A stretch of 64,000 bases of DNA, taken from positions 81,156-145,155 of the forward strand of contig JAUMZL010000001.1 in NCBI GenBank assembly GCA_030528155.1. The letters are read 5' to 3'. The translations under genes and the position numbers were made by a program. The stretch is from Aerococcus sp. (GTDB lineage Bacteria > Bacillota > Bacilli > Lactobacillales > Aerococcaceae). The number at the start of each line of letters is the position of its first letter. Within the stretch, counting starts at the first letter, position 1. The notes beneath the pieces are model-generated. The model was given only the letters and a program-made list of their open reading frames with translations. It was not told where the DNA came from and ran no database searches. Below are positions 46,403 through 55,943 of this stretch, piece after piece.

Positions 46403-48370
46403 CTAATATCGGCGTTCTAAGACCCTTCCATCACTGAAGGCCTCCAGCAAATCTTTTAGATCATCAATTTGTCGGCTTAATTCTTGTCCAATGTCGGTAT
46501 CACGCACCAGCGTTCGATGACGTTGGGTGGATACGATCCGCTCGGTTGAAATAATATCTGTTTCATTAATTACGGCATCCCACACGCCCAAAAAAGGTTG
46601 GTGGGTTACTAGTTGTAGCCCATACGAATTTGAAATCAAGGTATACCCGGCGACACCTGTTGTTTCTTGGTAAGCCTTAGAAAAGCCCCCATCAATCACC
46701 AACAAGCGTCCCCCTGCTTTGATCGGACTTTCACCTTTTTTAGTTTTTACGGGGGTATGTCCATTGATGATATGCCCCACAGTTGGATTCATGTCGAACG
46801 CTTCCAGTATTTGTGCTACAATCCCTCGCTGTTCTCGGAAATGATAATAAGCGTTCTTGGGTTCACTGTGTGTCATGGGATCCTCCAGGTAGTAACGCTC
46901 AAATGTCGCCATTTTTTGCTTACCGAACAGAGGCGATCCCTCTCCTTGCCACAAATACCAGCTATAATCACAGATCTCACGTGCTTTCTCATCATAACGA
47001 CCACTCCACATTTGCCGCATCAAGCGCTCAAACTGATCAAAGAGTGCCTTCCCTTCGTACGTTTTTCCTTGCAGGGTCAAACTCATCAATGTCCCATCCT
47101 CATTCAACGGCACACAGCCATGATAGAGCAGATTATGATTATAGCAGTGATACATACTACCCTTTTCATAGAGAAAGGCTACATGTTGTTGCAGCAGTTT
47201 AGCATGTAGGAACGCGTGCTGAAGATAGTCCATCACAGCCCGCTCCTCATCCGTCAAGCGATAAGGATCACTTGGCTCAATTGTCGGAAAAGTCGTGTTT
47301 ATTAAGGTATGCGTTTTACCATCTAGCGTAATGGTTCCAGTATCGTAGTTGATCTTATCCAACAGCAAGCGATCCTCACAATGAAACTCCGGATGACTTT
47401 GAATGATCAAAGCTTCCAACTTAAATTGAATAATGGCGAGGGCCTGTTGCATCTTGGCTAGCTGTCTTGACGTATAACCGACACCTGCTTCACTGTGGCG
47501 TTCTTTGGGTTCAAACCCCGCTACTCCATCATCGGGATAAGTCGCCTCCACGAAAGAAACGAGTGGGCGCAAGGAGATGCCATATGCTTCTTCAGGAACA
47601 GAGAGGTTGTCATAGCGAGCGCAAATCCGCAGTACATTCGCAATCATTACCTGGGAGCCTGAAGCGGCCGCCATCCAAATAATATCGTGGTTTCCCCATT
47701 GAATATCGAGATGGCGCTCCTGCATCAATAAATCCATGATGCGCTCTGGAGCCGGTCCACGATCGTAAATATCCCCCACCACATGCAGGTGATCGACCAC
47801 CAAATCACAAATAAGATCAGAAAAATCCTTAATCAGACGCTCACCGCTGCCGAGAGCAATCACATTCTCCACAATTGAACGGTAATAATTTTCCTTATTT
47901 GCCATGGCAGAGTCGGTAAATAACAGCTCCTCCATGACATAAGCCCGTTGCTTTGGCATTTCTTTCCGCACCTTAGAGCGAGTGTATTTCGACATGGCGA
48001 AGCGCGCCAGGTCCACCAGTTGCAGCAATGTTTGTTCCAGGAATCGTGTCCATGCCACTGAATTTGCTAATTTCTGCTTGATCAAAGGCAACTTTTCTTC
48101 GGGATAATAAATGACCGTTGCTAACACGGCTTTTTCGTTGGCCGTCAATGTGTCTTGGAAACAATCATTGATTTTTTCCTTGACGCGTCCGGATCCATTC
48201 CGCAAGACATGGTGAACTGCCTCATACTCTCCATGTAGATCGGTAATAAAGTGCTCCGTTCCTTTTGGCAATTCCAAAATTGCCTCCAGATTAATAATTT
48301 CAGTAATCACTGCATCACTAGTGGGAAATTTCTCTGAAAGTAAAGTCAAATACCGATTAGAAACAGCCAT
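46403..48370 (-). CDS. fbp: Fructose-1,6-bisphosphatase, class III
   Basis: Gluconeogenic phosphatase of Firmicutes. 655 aa, the usual large size. Calcineurin-like metallophosphatase signatures DLHGEYEAVHHV, VGDIYDRGPAPE and WGNHDI, and a later NGHTPVK. The ATG follows AGGAGGTACACATG-type sequence upstream. It balances the CggR-controlled glycolytic operon at 1087-6644, since fructose bisphosphate is the CggR effector in characterised systems. Single gene. A >200-bp region downstream holds no recognised gene. Confidence 0.96.
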   Translation of the reverse strand: MAVSNRYLTLLSEKFPTSDAVITEIINLEAILELPKGTEHFITDLHGEYEAVHHVLRNGSGRVKEKINDCFQDTLTANEKAVLATVIYYPEEKLPLIKQKLANSVAWTRFLEQTLLQLVDLARFAMSKYTRSKVRKEMPKQRAYVMEELLFTDSAMANKENYYRSIVENVIALGSGERLIKDFSDLICDLVVDHLHVVGDIYDRGPAPERIMDLLMQERHLDIQWGNHDIIWMAAASGSQVMIANVLRICARYDNLSVPEEAYGISLRPLVSFVEATYPDDGVAGFEPKERHSEAGVGYTSRQLAKMQQALAIIQFKLEALIIQSHPEFHCEDRLLLDKINYDTGTITLDGKTHTLINTTFPTIEPSDPYRLTDEERAVMDYLQHAFLHAKLLQQHVAFLYEKGSMYHCYNHNLLYHGCVPLNEDGTLMSLTLQGKTYEGKALFDQFERLMRQMWSGRYDEKAREICDYSWYLWQGEGSPLFGKQKMATFERYYLEDPMTHSEPKNAYYHFREQRGIVAQILEAFDMNPTVGHIINGHTPVKTKKGESPIKAGGRLLVIDGGFSKAYQETTGVAGYTLISNSYGLQLVTHQPFLGVWDAVINETDIISTERIVSTQRHRTLVRDTDIGQELSRQIDDLKDLLEAFSDGRVLERRY

Positions 48371-48537
48371 GTGTACCTCCTACCATCAACCATCGTTGTA
48401 ACCGCTTCATCTCCAACTATTATACGAGATGATGGGTGGTAAATTTTCCTTTTAGACAAAGCTTTATGAAAAGACAATGAATGCCTTCTTTAACTAACAA
48501 AAGCTTTCCTCTCTAGTAAAAAGTCATGCATGACCTA

Positions 48538-48566
48538 TTGCCCCGCTCAGTAAAATGCGTTATGAT
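48538..48566 (+). promoter_or_regulatory. Promoter of the thiamin operon
   Basis: TTGCCC, 17 bp, TATGAT, 30 bp before the riboswitch. Confidence 0.65.
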
Positions 48567-48596
48567 GAAATCGTATTCAAATATGAATCAATCATT

Positions 48597-48687
48597 AACA
48601 CTAGGGGTGTTCTTAGAAGAACTGAGATGCGCTTGTGCAGCGTAATCCCTTTGAACCTGTAAGTTAGTACTTGCGAAGGAAAGTGTT
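48597..48687 (+). ncRNA. TPP riboswitch (THI element)
   Basis: P1 arms AACACT (48597-48602) and AGTGTT (48682-48687). Core signatures are ACTAGGGGTG, CTGAGATG, CCCTTTGAACCTGT and TAGTACTTGCGAAGGAA. Thiamin pyrophosphate binding should stabilise the following terminator. Confidence 0.97.
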
Positions 48688-48702
48688 TCTTGTGGTAATC
48701 CT

Positions 48703-48747
48703 GCCCTCCCTCGTTAACTAAATTACGGGGGAGGGCTTTCTATTTTC
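48703..48747 (+). terminator. Riboswitch-controlled terminator
   Basis: GCCCTCCCTCG ... CGGGGGAGGGC followed by TTTCTATTTTC, just after the TPP aptamer. Confidence 0.85.
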
Positions 48748-48779
48748 TTTGGCACCTGGTGAAGCAAAGGAGTTTTACT

Positions 48780-49577
48780 ATGGCGTATTCATCTATTCAA
48801 TCACTGCGACAGAAAAAGCCAGTCGTTGTCAATTATGCTAACTTTGTGACCCCGTTTTTGGTTGCTAATGGGCTCAATGTAATAGGCGCATCCCCAATCA
48901 TGAGCGATGAAGCAGCAGAAGCTGATGACCTCGTGGGAATCAGTCAAGCGGTATCTCTCAATGCGGGAGCAGTGAGAAAGGAGAGCTGGCCACTCATGGA
49001 AGCACTCGCTCACGCCGCTAACACGAGACACCTGCCACTCGTGCTCGATCCAGTGGCGGTGGGAGCTACCCGCTATCGTCAAAACCTAAATCGAGAGCTC
49101 CTCGCTCACTATTCCTTCAGTGCCATCCGCGGTAATATCGGGGAAATCGCTGTTTTAGCTGGCATTGATTGGGCAACACGCGGAATTGATGCTGGAGAAG
49201 GTAATAGTAGCGGTAAAGAGGTGGCCATTTCCTGCGCCACACGTTACCACACCATTGCGATCGCAAGTGGCCAGGTCGATTACATCAGTGATGGCGAAAA
49301 AACTTGTGCTATCTACAATCAGACTGATCTTCTTCCCAGTGTCGTTGGCTCTGGAGATCTACTCTCTAGCATGGTCGCTGCTTACCAGGGAGTTATTACA
49401 GATCCCTTCGAAGCCGCTGTTTCTGCCCTTCTCCATCTGAATATCGCTGGGGAAATAGCGAGCGAGGCGCTGGATCATCAATATTTGCCTGGCAGTTTCG
49501 CTTATAGACTGCTGGACGCCCTCTCTACCCTCACCGATGAAGAAGTGACAGCCCGTATGAAAGTTGAGGTGATGTAG
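48780..49577 (+). CDS. thiM: Hydroxyethylthiazole kinase
   Basis: Phosphorylates the thiazole alcohol for thiamin salvage. 265 aa from the ATG at 48780 (AAAGGAG). An in-frame start at 48759 lies before that site. Ribokinase-like fold: VVVNYANFVTPFLVANGLNVIGASPIMS, GAxR-type RGNIGEIAVLAG, and the C-terminal VVGSGDLLSSM catalytic Asp/anion hole. First gene of the riboswitch operon. The thiD start follows 1 bp after its stop. Confidence 0.95.
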   Translation: MAYSSIQSLRQKKPVVVNYANFVTPFLVANGLNVIGASPIMSDEAAEADDLVGISQAVSLNAGAVRKESWPLMEALAHAANTRHLPLVLDPVAVGATRYRQNLNRELLAHYSFSAIRGNIGEIAVLAGIDWATRGIDAGEGNSSGKEVAISCATRYHTIAIASGQVDYISDGEKTCAIYNQTDLLPSVVGSGDLLSSMVAAYQGVITDPFEAAVSALLHLNIAGEIASEALDHQYLPGSFAYRLLDALSTLTDEEVTARMKVEVM

Positions 49578-49578
49578 T

Positions 49579-50406
49579 ATGTCCGTATTTACACCTCCAC
49601 AAGTTCTCACCATTGCCGGCACTGATAGTAGCGGTGGCGCTGGGGTACAAGCTGACCTGAAAACGATGCAGGAACGTCACGTGTTTGGGACAAGTGTCAT
49701 TGTAGCTGTCACTGCTCAAAACACACTTGGCGTGCTCGATTTTGCCGTAATGCCTACAGAAATCATCAACCAACAATTTCAAGCGCTTGCCGAAGACCTC
49801 ACCATCAAAGCAGCTAAAACCGGGATGCTCGCTAATCGGGAAGTCGTAGAAACCGTCGCTAATAATTATCGAAAATATGATTTTGGTCATTTGGTGGTGG
49901 ACCCCGTGATGATCGCTAAAGGTGGCGCTAAGTTGCTCAGTGATGATGCGGTTTGGGCCCTTCGCACCCACCTGCTCCCACTCGCTTATCTAGTTACGCC
50001 TAATCTTCCAGAAGCTGAGGCACTCAGTCAAGTAAACATCACTACCAAAAGTGATGCTATTGTCGCTGCACAACGCCTACAAGCACTTGGCGCTAAAAAT
50101 GTGTTGATTAAAGGCGGACACAGTCATGATCCCAAAGAAAGTCAGGATATTGCTGTATTGGAGAATGGCGATACCTTCGTATTAACTGGCGCGCGTGTAG
50201 ATACCCCAAACACCCATGGTACAGGCGACACACTCTCCTCAGTCGTTGCTGCTGAACTTGCTAAGGGGCAGGATTTACCTACTGCACTGAAAATTGCTAA
50301 AGCCTTTGTTAATGCAGCGATCGCTCATGGCATTCAGGTAGGACACGGTCATGGCCCATTGAACCACTGGGCATACCGGGAAATGGAGGAAAATCATGAC
50401 TTTTGA
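49579..50406 (+). CDS. thiD: Hydroxymethylpyrimidine (phosphate) kinase
   Basis: Phosphorylates HMP and HMP-P for thiamin synthesis. 275 aa. AGTDSSGGAGVQADLK (13-28) is the substrate loop, VDPVMIAKGG binds HMP and NTHGTGDTLSS carries the catalytic Asp. Ribosome site GAGGTGATG lies in the thiM end. The last codons overlap the ThiE start by 11 bp, implying coupled translation. Confidence 0.95.
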   Translation: MSVFTPPQVLTIAGTDSSGGAGVQADLKTMQERHVFGTSVIVAVTAQNTLGVLDFAVMPTEIINQQFQALAEDLTIKAAKTGMLANREVVETVANNYRKYDFGHLVVDPVMIAKGGAKLLSDDAVWALRTHLLPLAYLVTPNLPEAEALSQVNITTKSDAIVAAQRLQALGAKNVLIKGGHSHDPKESQDIAVLENGDTFVLTGARVDTPNTHGTGDTLSSVVAAELAKGQDLPTALKIAKAFVNAAIAHGIQVGHGHGPLNHWAYREMEENHDF

Positions 50407-51145
50407 TCCAGAACATTGGAAGAAAACAACGATTTTCGATCCCCAAACATTAAGAGAAAATACGCCTTCTTCTCCCAAAAAGTCTAAGGCAAAACCAACA
50501 TTCGATCCTAACATATTAACGTGGTACTTCGTCGCTGGTACTCAGGATTTTAACGGCGATGAATCCGCCTTTCTCGCTCAATTGGAACGCCTATTGGAAG
50601 CTGGCATCACAGCCTTTCAATTCCGAGAAAAAGGTCCGGGTAGCCTAGAAGCCTTTCCTACAAAACGCCAACATTTAGCCGAACGATGTCACGCGCTAAC
50701 GAAACAATATCACATCCCACTCTTCATCGATGACGATGTCGATCTTGCCATCGCTATTCATGCCGAGGGGATCCACACCGGTCAAAAAGACGAAGCCATT
50801 ACCTCGGTCATCGGGCGCGTCCCTACTGACATGATGATTGGTCTTTCTTGCAACACGACATCAGAAATCCACGCAGCCAATCAAATTGCTGCCATTGATT
50901 ACATTGGTGTTGGGACGGTTTTCCCCACCGCTACAAAATCTGATGCCGGCCAAGCGCTCGGTTTAGAAAAACTCACCATGCTTACACAATTGAGTATTCA
51001 TCCGGTGGTTGCGATTGGAGGGATTACCGAAGAGCGCGTATTCGATGTTTTTGCGAGCGGTGTAGATGGCATCGCCGCCGTGCGTCTATTTGCTACTCTT
51101 TCCAATCCAAAAATGACTTTTGCTCATTGTAACCACCACAGATAA
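50396..51145 (+). CDS. thiE: Thiamin-phosphate synthase with unusual N-terminal extension
   Basis: Joins HMP pyrophosphate and thiazole phosphate. 249 aa, about 35-40 longer than typical ThiE. The TIM-barrel begins near residue 42 (WYFVAGTQDF). FQFREKG, FIDDDVDLA, GIHTGQ, GVGTVFPTATK and AIGGIT are in order. Residues 1-41 hold three FDP-containing elements (TFDPEHWK, IFDPQTLR, TFDPNILT) separated by a basic linker. I do not recognise this extension. Start ATG follows GGAGGAAAATC inside thiD. Confidence 0.92.
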   Translation: MTFDPEHWKKTTIFDPQTLRENTPSSPKKSKAKPTFDPNILTWYFVAGTQDFNGDESAFLAQLERLLEAGITAFQFREKGPGSLEAFPTKRQHLAERCHALTKQYHIPLFIDDDVDLAIAIHAEGIHTGQKDEAITSVIGRVPTDMMIGLSCNTTSEIHAANQIAAIDYIGVGTVFPTATKSDAGQALGLEKLTMLTQLSIHPVVAIGGITEERVFDVFASGVDGIAAVRLFATLSNPKMTFAHCNHHR

Positions 51146-51155
51146 GGAGGAAATC

Positions 51156-51836
51156 ATGTTATCCGATGAATTAAAAACACTAGCCGCACCAATTGTCGCT
51201 GACATTTGCCAACATCCTTTCGTGACCGGGCTTAAAGACGGCAAACTGCCCAAAGAAGCATTGATCACCTATGTAGAACAGGACACGTATTTTCTGACTG
51301 CTTTTGCAAAAGCTTATGCCTTAGCACTAACGAAATGTCCTCAACGCGATGCCATGCTGCTCCTCAGTGAAGGAATCACAATGAGTTTGATTGATGAATC
51401 ATCTGCTCACCGTGTATTGCTTCGCGGCACAGGGGCTTTGCTCGAAGATCTTCAAAACCATCCCCCACGTCCCGAAACTTACGCCTATACCGCACATCTG
51501 CTTGCTGTGGCTGAAACTGGCACCTTACCAGAGACCATTGCCGCCCTCTTGCCGTGCCCTTGGACTTATGAATGGGTAGCCAAACGCCTGGGAGAGGCCA
51601 TAACACTCGGCCATCCTTTTTATGATTGGTTCCAATTCTACTCTCCAGACAGTGAGGACACAGATATGGCCATTGTCCAATCGTTGTTTGACTTATTGGA
51701 TTCACAAGCAGTTGCTCTAACCCCAGCCGAACTTCAAGCAGTAAAGGCCGCATTCTTGCGCAGTTGTGAATACGAGTGGCGCTTTTGGGATCAGGCCTAT
51801 CACCAGCTTGATTGGCGCTATCCAATAGCTCACTAA
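51156..51836 (+). CDS. tenA: TenA-family aminopyrimidine aminohydrolase (thiaminase II)
   Basis: Recovers HMP from degraded thiamin. 226 aa from the ATG at 51156, 6 nt after AAGGAGG. The in-frame region back to 51120 overlaps the end of thiE. HPFVTGLKDGKLPKEALITYVEQDTYFL, the central YTAHLLAVAETGTLPETIAALLPCPWTYEW segment with the catalytic Cys of LPCPW, and a C-terminal ...SCEYEWRFWDQAY region are typical. Last gene of the salvage-type operon, and no thiC or thiG is present. Confidence 0.93.
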   Translation: MLSDELKTLAAPIVADICQHPFVTGLKDGKLPKEALITYVEQDTYFLTAFAKAYALALTKCPQRDAMLLLSEGITMSLIDESSAHRVLLRGTGALLEDLQNHPPRPETYAYTAHLLAVAETGTLPETIAALLPCPWTYEWVAKRLGEAITLGHPFYDWFQFYSPDSEDTDMAIVQSLFDLLDSQAVALTPAELQAVKAAFLRSCEYEWRFWDQAYHQLDWRYPIAH

Positions 51837-51841
51837 TTTAA

Positions 51842-51913
51842 AAAGAACCTGTTCTAACCGTCGTCGTTGGTTTACTAAAACCTCTGGCAACTGCTAGTGA
51901 CAGGTTCTTTTTT
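51842..51913 (+). terminator. Terminator of the thiamin operon
   Basis: AAAGAACCTGT ... ACAGGTTCTTT then TTTT. Confidence 0.8.
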
Positions 51914-51958
51914 GATGAGCGAACGTACCTTCATTGTGTTTCTCTATAGTAGTGACAC

Positions 51959-52405
51959 TTACTGTTGGTCGGTATCCATAACGATAGTCACTGGGCCATC
52001 ATTGATTATTGCTACCTGCATATCGGCCCCAAACTGACCAGTGGCAACGCGATAGCCTTGATTTTCCAATTGTGCATTAAAGTAGTCATAGAGGGCTTCA
52101 CTTTTTTGCGGTTCACCCGCATCCACAAAACTCGGGCGATTGCCTTTCTTAGTATTGGCATAGAGCGTAAATTGTGAGATCGACAGAATTTCGCCTCCCA
52201 CCTGATCGAGCGCTAAATTCATTTTACCTGCTTCATCATTAAATACGCGCATTTTGCCAATTTTACGTGCCAAATAGTCGGCTTCCTGCTCGGTATCGCC
52301 ATGGCCAACGCCAACTAATAACACAAAGCCACGTTTGATTTCACCGACAACTTGGCCATCAATACTCACGCTAGCTTCACTCACACGTTGTACAACCACT
52401 TTCAC
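51959..52405 (-). CDS. dtd: D-aminoacyl-tRNA deacylase
   Basis: Hydrolyses D-amino acids from tRNA. 148 aa from the GTG at 52405, which follows AAGGAGGAAATTAGC and gives the family start [M][12 protein letters not shown]. The open frame to 52552 runs through the rel end and a terminator and is not coding. [19 protein letters not shown] (the SQFTL motif) and the C-terminal NDGPVT (Gly-Pro motif) are complete. Downstream of rel on the minus strand. Confidence 0.95.
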   Translation of the reverse strand: MKVVVQRVSEASVSIDGQVVGEIKRGFVLLVGVGHGDTEQEADYLARKIGKMRVFNDEAGKMNLALDQVGGEILSISQFTLYANTKKGNRPSFVDAGEPQKSEALYDYFNAQLENQGYRVATGQFGADMQVAIINDGPVTIVMDTDQQ

Positions 52406-52423
52406 GCTAATTTCCTCCTTCGT

Positions 52424-52461
52424 AAAAACAGGAGACTCCTCCTTACTGAAGTCTCCTGTTT
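52424..52461 (-). terminator. Hairpin between rel and dtd
   Basis: Minus strand AAACAGGAGACT / AGTCTCCTGTTT then TTTAC, with an AGGAGG in the loop. Partly separates the usually coupled rel and dtd genes. Confidence 0.75.
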
Positions 52462-52466
52462 GCTTG

Positions 52467-54677
52467 TTATATTCGTTCAACAAAGTCCACATCAGGAATA
52501 TTTTTGATCTTATCCATGATCTTATCGAGTTGATTGGTGTCTTTAACCACAAAATGCAATTTGGCTTTCACCGTATCCGTCTTATGATCGGCAACAGCAT
52601 TCACCCCGCTGATATGATCGGTCAATGGCGTCATCACTTCGAGCACCTGGTTCATGATGCCTTCGCGGTCAAACATTTCCAAATGCACTGCCACCTCATA
52701 GGCATGGTTAGCGGCCTTAGCTTGATCCTCCCAATCCACGGGAATTAAGCGCGCATTATCTACATGTTCTGGATTCACATTTGGGCAGTCTACCCGATGT
52801 ACCGTCACCCCATGGCCACGCGTCACAAACCCAACGATCGCATCTCCAGGTACCGGATTGCAGCACCGTGCCAAGCGGAAGAGTAAATTCTCAACCCCCT
52901 CGATCATCACGCCATTGTTGTGTTTAATATGCAGTGGCTCCGGTTTTGCTGGCTCACTCACCGGTTTTGTCTTAGTTTTTGGTGTGGCGTCTAAACGATT
53001 TTCTTTACGTGCGAGACGAGTGAGGCGATTCACTACCGCACTGGCAGAGAGCTCATTGAACCCAATAGCGGCATACAAATCGTCCATCGAATGGAAATTA
53101 AAACGATCCAGCAAATCTGCTTGCGCATGTTTGGTCACCATCTTGCTGAAATCGAGATCCATTTCATGCAAAGCATCCATCAGTGCTTGCTGCCCGTGTT
53201 CAATATTTTCTTCGCGCCCCTGCACTTTGAAGTAACGCCGAATTTTATTGCGCGCTTTATTGGATGCCACCAAATTCACCCAATCACGACTTGGTCCAGC
53301 TGAATTCTTAGAGGTCATAATCTCCACGATATCCCCATTCTTCAGCTGATGGGAGAGGGGGACGATCTTTCCATTGACCTTCGCCCCTACTGTTGCATTT
53401 CCAACTTCGGTATGCACGGCATAAGCAAAATCGAGCGGCACAGCTCCAGCTGGCAATTCCCTCACATCGCCGTGGGGGGTGAAGACATAAACTTTGTCTT
53501 TGAAAATGTCCTGTTTTACACTCTCAACGAAATCAGTCGCATTAGTAGCGTCGTCCTGCAGATCTTCAATCTGATGGAACCACTCCAATTGGCGATCGAG
53601 ATCATCGGTTTCTACTTTATCCGTTTTTCCTTGTTTATAGGCCCAGTGCGCCGCTACCCCGTATTCTGCCACTTCATGCATTTGAAAGGTACGAATCTGA
53701 ATCTCTACTGGAGCGCCATTTGGACCAACAACCGTAGTATGGAGGGACTGATAGCCATTCGCTTTGGGCATGGCAATGTAATCCTTAAAACGGTTGGGCA
53801 GTGGCCGCCAATGGGTATGAGCGACCCCCAACACCGCATAACAATCACGCAGCTCCGGTACTACGACCCGAATTGCTAACAAATCGTAAATATCTTCGAA
53901 GCTCTTCTTTTGATCTCGCATTTTCTTATAGACCGAGTAGATATGTTTTGGACGTCCATAAATCTCATACTCTCCATCAATCATAGGTTTCACATACCGA
54001 TTCAAAATATCGATGGTTTGTCGGATGTAGCGTTCCCGATCTTCCCGCCGCGAATTCATCATATGCGCAATTTGGTAATACGCTTCCGGGTTGATATAGC
54101 GCAGTGATGTATCCTCGAGTTCCCATTTAATCTGGCTAATCCCGAGCCGATCCGCCAATTGCGCATAAATTTCCAACGTTTCAGTAGAAATCATGATCTG
54201 TTTCTCCCGACGATGGTATTGGAGCGTGCGCATATTATGTAAACGGTCAGCGAGCTTCACCATAATAACTCGTAAGTCATTAGCCATTGCCAAAAGCATC
54301 TTCTGATGGTTTTCCGCTTGCTGTTCTTCTTGGGAGCGATATTTCACCTTCCCTAATTTGGTCACGCCATCCACAATCAAACGAATGGTCGCATTAAAGA
54401 CAAATTCAATATCATCCAGTGTAATTCCTGTATCCTCTACCACGTCATGGAGAAAACCAGCCGCTACCGTCTCCGAATCCATCTTGAGCTCGGCAAGAAT
54501 CCCTGCAACTTGGACGGGATGGATGTAATAAGGTTCTCCCGATTTCCGGACTTGGTCACGATGCGCACGCTTTGCAAAACGCGCAGCCTTCTTCACCAAT
54601 GCTACCTTTTCTTCAGGCATGTAGTCCTCACACAGTGCAATCACTTGTTCTTCGGTTAAATTCTTCTTTTCAGACAT
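52467..54677 (-). CDS. relA: Bifunctional (p)ppGpp synthetase/hydrolase Rel
   Basis: Stringent-response enzyme. 736 aa, full length. The hydrolase HD domain includes HP at 53-54 and HDVVEDTG (77-84). The synthetase domain carries [16 protein letters not shown] near 240, the TGS domain begins near 393 ([10 protein letters not shown]), and the ACT/CC regulatory part ends VDFVERI. Both catalytic halves look intact. Start ATG follows GGGAGGGCATGGC. A copy of codons 9-23 lies upstream at 54808-54853. Confidence 0.97.
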   Translation of the reverse strand: MSEKKNLTEEQVIALCEDYMPEEKVALVKKAARFAKRAHRDQVRKSGEPYYIHPVQVAGILAELKMDSETVAAGFLHDVVEDTGITLDDIEFVFNATIRLIVDGVTKLGKVKYRSQEEQQAENHQKMLLAMANDLRVIMVKLADRLHNMRTLQYHRREKQIMISTETLEIYAQLADRLGISQIKWELEDTSLRYINPEAYYQIAHMMNSRREDRERYIRQTIDILNRYVKPMIDGEYEIYGRPKHIYSVYKKMRDQKKSFEDIYDLLAIRVVVPELRDCYAVLGVAHTHWRPLPNRFKDYIAMPKANGYQSLHTTVVGPNGAPVEIQIRTFQMHEVAEYGVAAHWAYKQGKTDKVETDDLDRQLEWFHQIEDLQDDATNATDFVESVKQDIFKDKVYVFTPHGDVRELPAGAVPLDFAYAVHTEVGNATVGAKVNGKIVPLSHQLKNGDIVEIMTSKNSAGPSRDWVNLVASNKARNKIRRYFKVQGREENIEHGQQALMDALHEMDLDFSKMVTKHAQADLLDRFNFHSMDDLYAAIGFNELSASAVVNRLTRLARKENRLDATPKTKTKPVSEPAKPEPLHIKHNNGVMIEGVENLLFRLARCCNPVPGDAIVGFVTRGHGVTVHRVDCPNVNPEHVDNARLIPVDWEDQAKAANHAYEVAVHLEMFDREGIMNQVLEVMTPLTDHISGVNAVADHKTDTVKAKLHFVVKDTNQLDKIMDKIKNIPDVDFVERI

Positions 54678-54843
54678 GCCATGCCCTCCCTTCCAAAATG
54701 ATTTTTATTATTATAACGCAATCGATGCAACTATGGGTGAATTTCGTCGGCAACTTTTCAATAAAGCTCAAATGTAGATGCTTAATACGAATACTCGCAG
54801 CTGCCCATTCTTCAGGCTTGTAGTCCTTACACAGTGCAATCAT
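54670..54843 (-). pseudogene. Duplicated fragment of the rel 5' end, with an open 57-codon frame
   Basis: 54808-54853 matches 54609-54654 inside rel at 43 of 46 bases. The shared frame encodes EEQMIALCKDYKPEE against [15 protein letters not shown] of Rel. From an ATG at 54843 this frame stays open for 57 codons and ends 8 bp inside rel. There is no good ribosome site, so a decayed duplication is likelier than a leader peptide. The remainder of 54678-54993 shows a TATAAT just before rel and no other gene. Confidence 0.55.
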
Positions 54844-54993
54844 TTGTTCTTCGCTGCTACTGTTCGATCTTCCGCACTCTGACAGGAGTCCCTAAGATAA
54901 CCATTACCTAGTGGTTGACGCTCTTTTGAACTTATCAGGCATTGCTTTGTGCTTACAAGTTGGTTTTTACGTACATAGACAATCGTTTAGGGC

Positions 54994-55941
54994 TCAAAGG
55001 CTATCTTTGGGCCGATATTGACGCCCTTTTCTAGCGTAAATGGCGTACCAGTCGCCTGCACGACGATATTCTAGGACATAGAAATCATTGGCCTTGAGCG
55101 CTGCCATGATAGGTTCAAATTGATCACGGAAAATGCCTGATAACAATAGCGCGCCGTCGTCCACGAGACAGTTAGCGGCTTCGGGAATTAATGGCAGCAG
55201 AATATCCGCTAAAATATTGGCGGTAATCATATCAACTTGCTGTGTCACCCCGTTTAATTTATCTTTTTGTCCGACGGTAATGTTAGTAATACCGGGGTTT
55301 AATTGGATATTTTCATGGACCGTATCAATCACGCTCTCATCATAATCATATGCGTAAACTTCTTTGGCGCCTAATTTAGCACCCACTAAGGCGAGAATCC
55401 CAGAACCAGTTCCCACATCGATCATGGTGTCACCAGGCTTTAGGGCAATTTCCATCAAATTTACTGTCAAACGCGTGGTTGGATGACTGCCCGTCCCAAA
55501 TGCCATCCCTGGATTGAGGTAAATGGTATTCGGATCATCATTTGCTTGCTTCTCCCAAGCTGGAACGATGGCTAGCCAATGTGACAATCGTACAGGGCGA
55601 TAATATTGCTTCCAATTCTCACTCCAATCGGTCTCTTCAAGCGGATGAATGGTATAATCCGCGGCTTCTAATGGCATGCCAGCTTTCAAGAACTGCTGCT
55701 CTAAACGTTTTTTGACATCTGTGAGCGCCTCATCAGCAAAATAGCCATGCACCAATGGATATTTTGGGTAGCGTTTTAGTAAGTCGTCAGTGACCCACTC
55801 CCCAAATTCACGCGGCAGATCCAAAACGTCCTGAATATCTTGAATAGAGGTGCCTGCTGATCCCAGCGCTAATAACTCATCACTCACCCGTTCACTCTGC
55901 CATTTTCGACATTCAATGACGACTTCTATATAAGTGGCCAT
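54994..55941 (-). CDS. prmA: Ribosomal protein L11 methyltransferase
   Basis: Trimethylates L11 using S-adenosylmethionine. 315 aa from the ATG at 55941 (AGGGGTGGTAAGC). An N-terminal substrate-recognition domain (1-110) precedes the Rossmann methyltransferase. PGMAFGTGSHPTTRL and MIDVGTGSGILALVGAKLGA (SAM motif I) and NILADILLPL motif IV are standard. The start lies 3 bp after the DUF3013 stop. Confidence 0.95.
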   Translation of the reverse strand: MATYIEVVIECRKWQSERVSDELLALGSAGTSIQDIQDVLDLPREFGEWVTDDLLKRYPKYPLVHGYFADEALTDVKKRLEQQFLKAGMPLEAADYTIHPLEETDWSENWKQYYRPVRLSHWLAIVPAWEKQANDDPNTIYLNPGMAFGTGSHPTTRLTVNLMEIALKPGDTMIDVGTGSGILALVGAKLGAKEVYAYDYDESVIDTVHENIQLNPGITNITVGQKDKLNGVTQQVDMITANILADILLPLIPEAANCLVDDGALLLSGIFRDQFEPIMAALKANDFYVLEYRRAGDWYAIYARKGRQYRPKDSL

Positions 55942-55943
55942 GC

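Noticed and set aside
52406-52552. N-terminal extension of Dtd
   Set aside because: Runs through the rel 3' end and a terminator. GTG at 52405 has the ribosome site and the family start.
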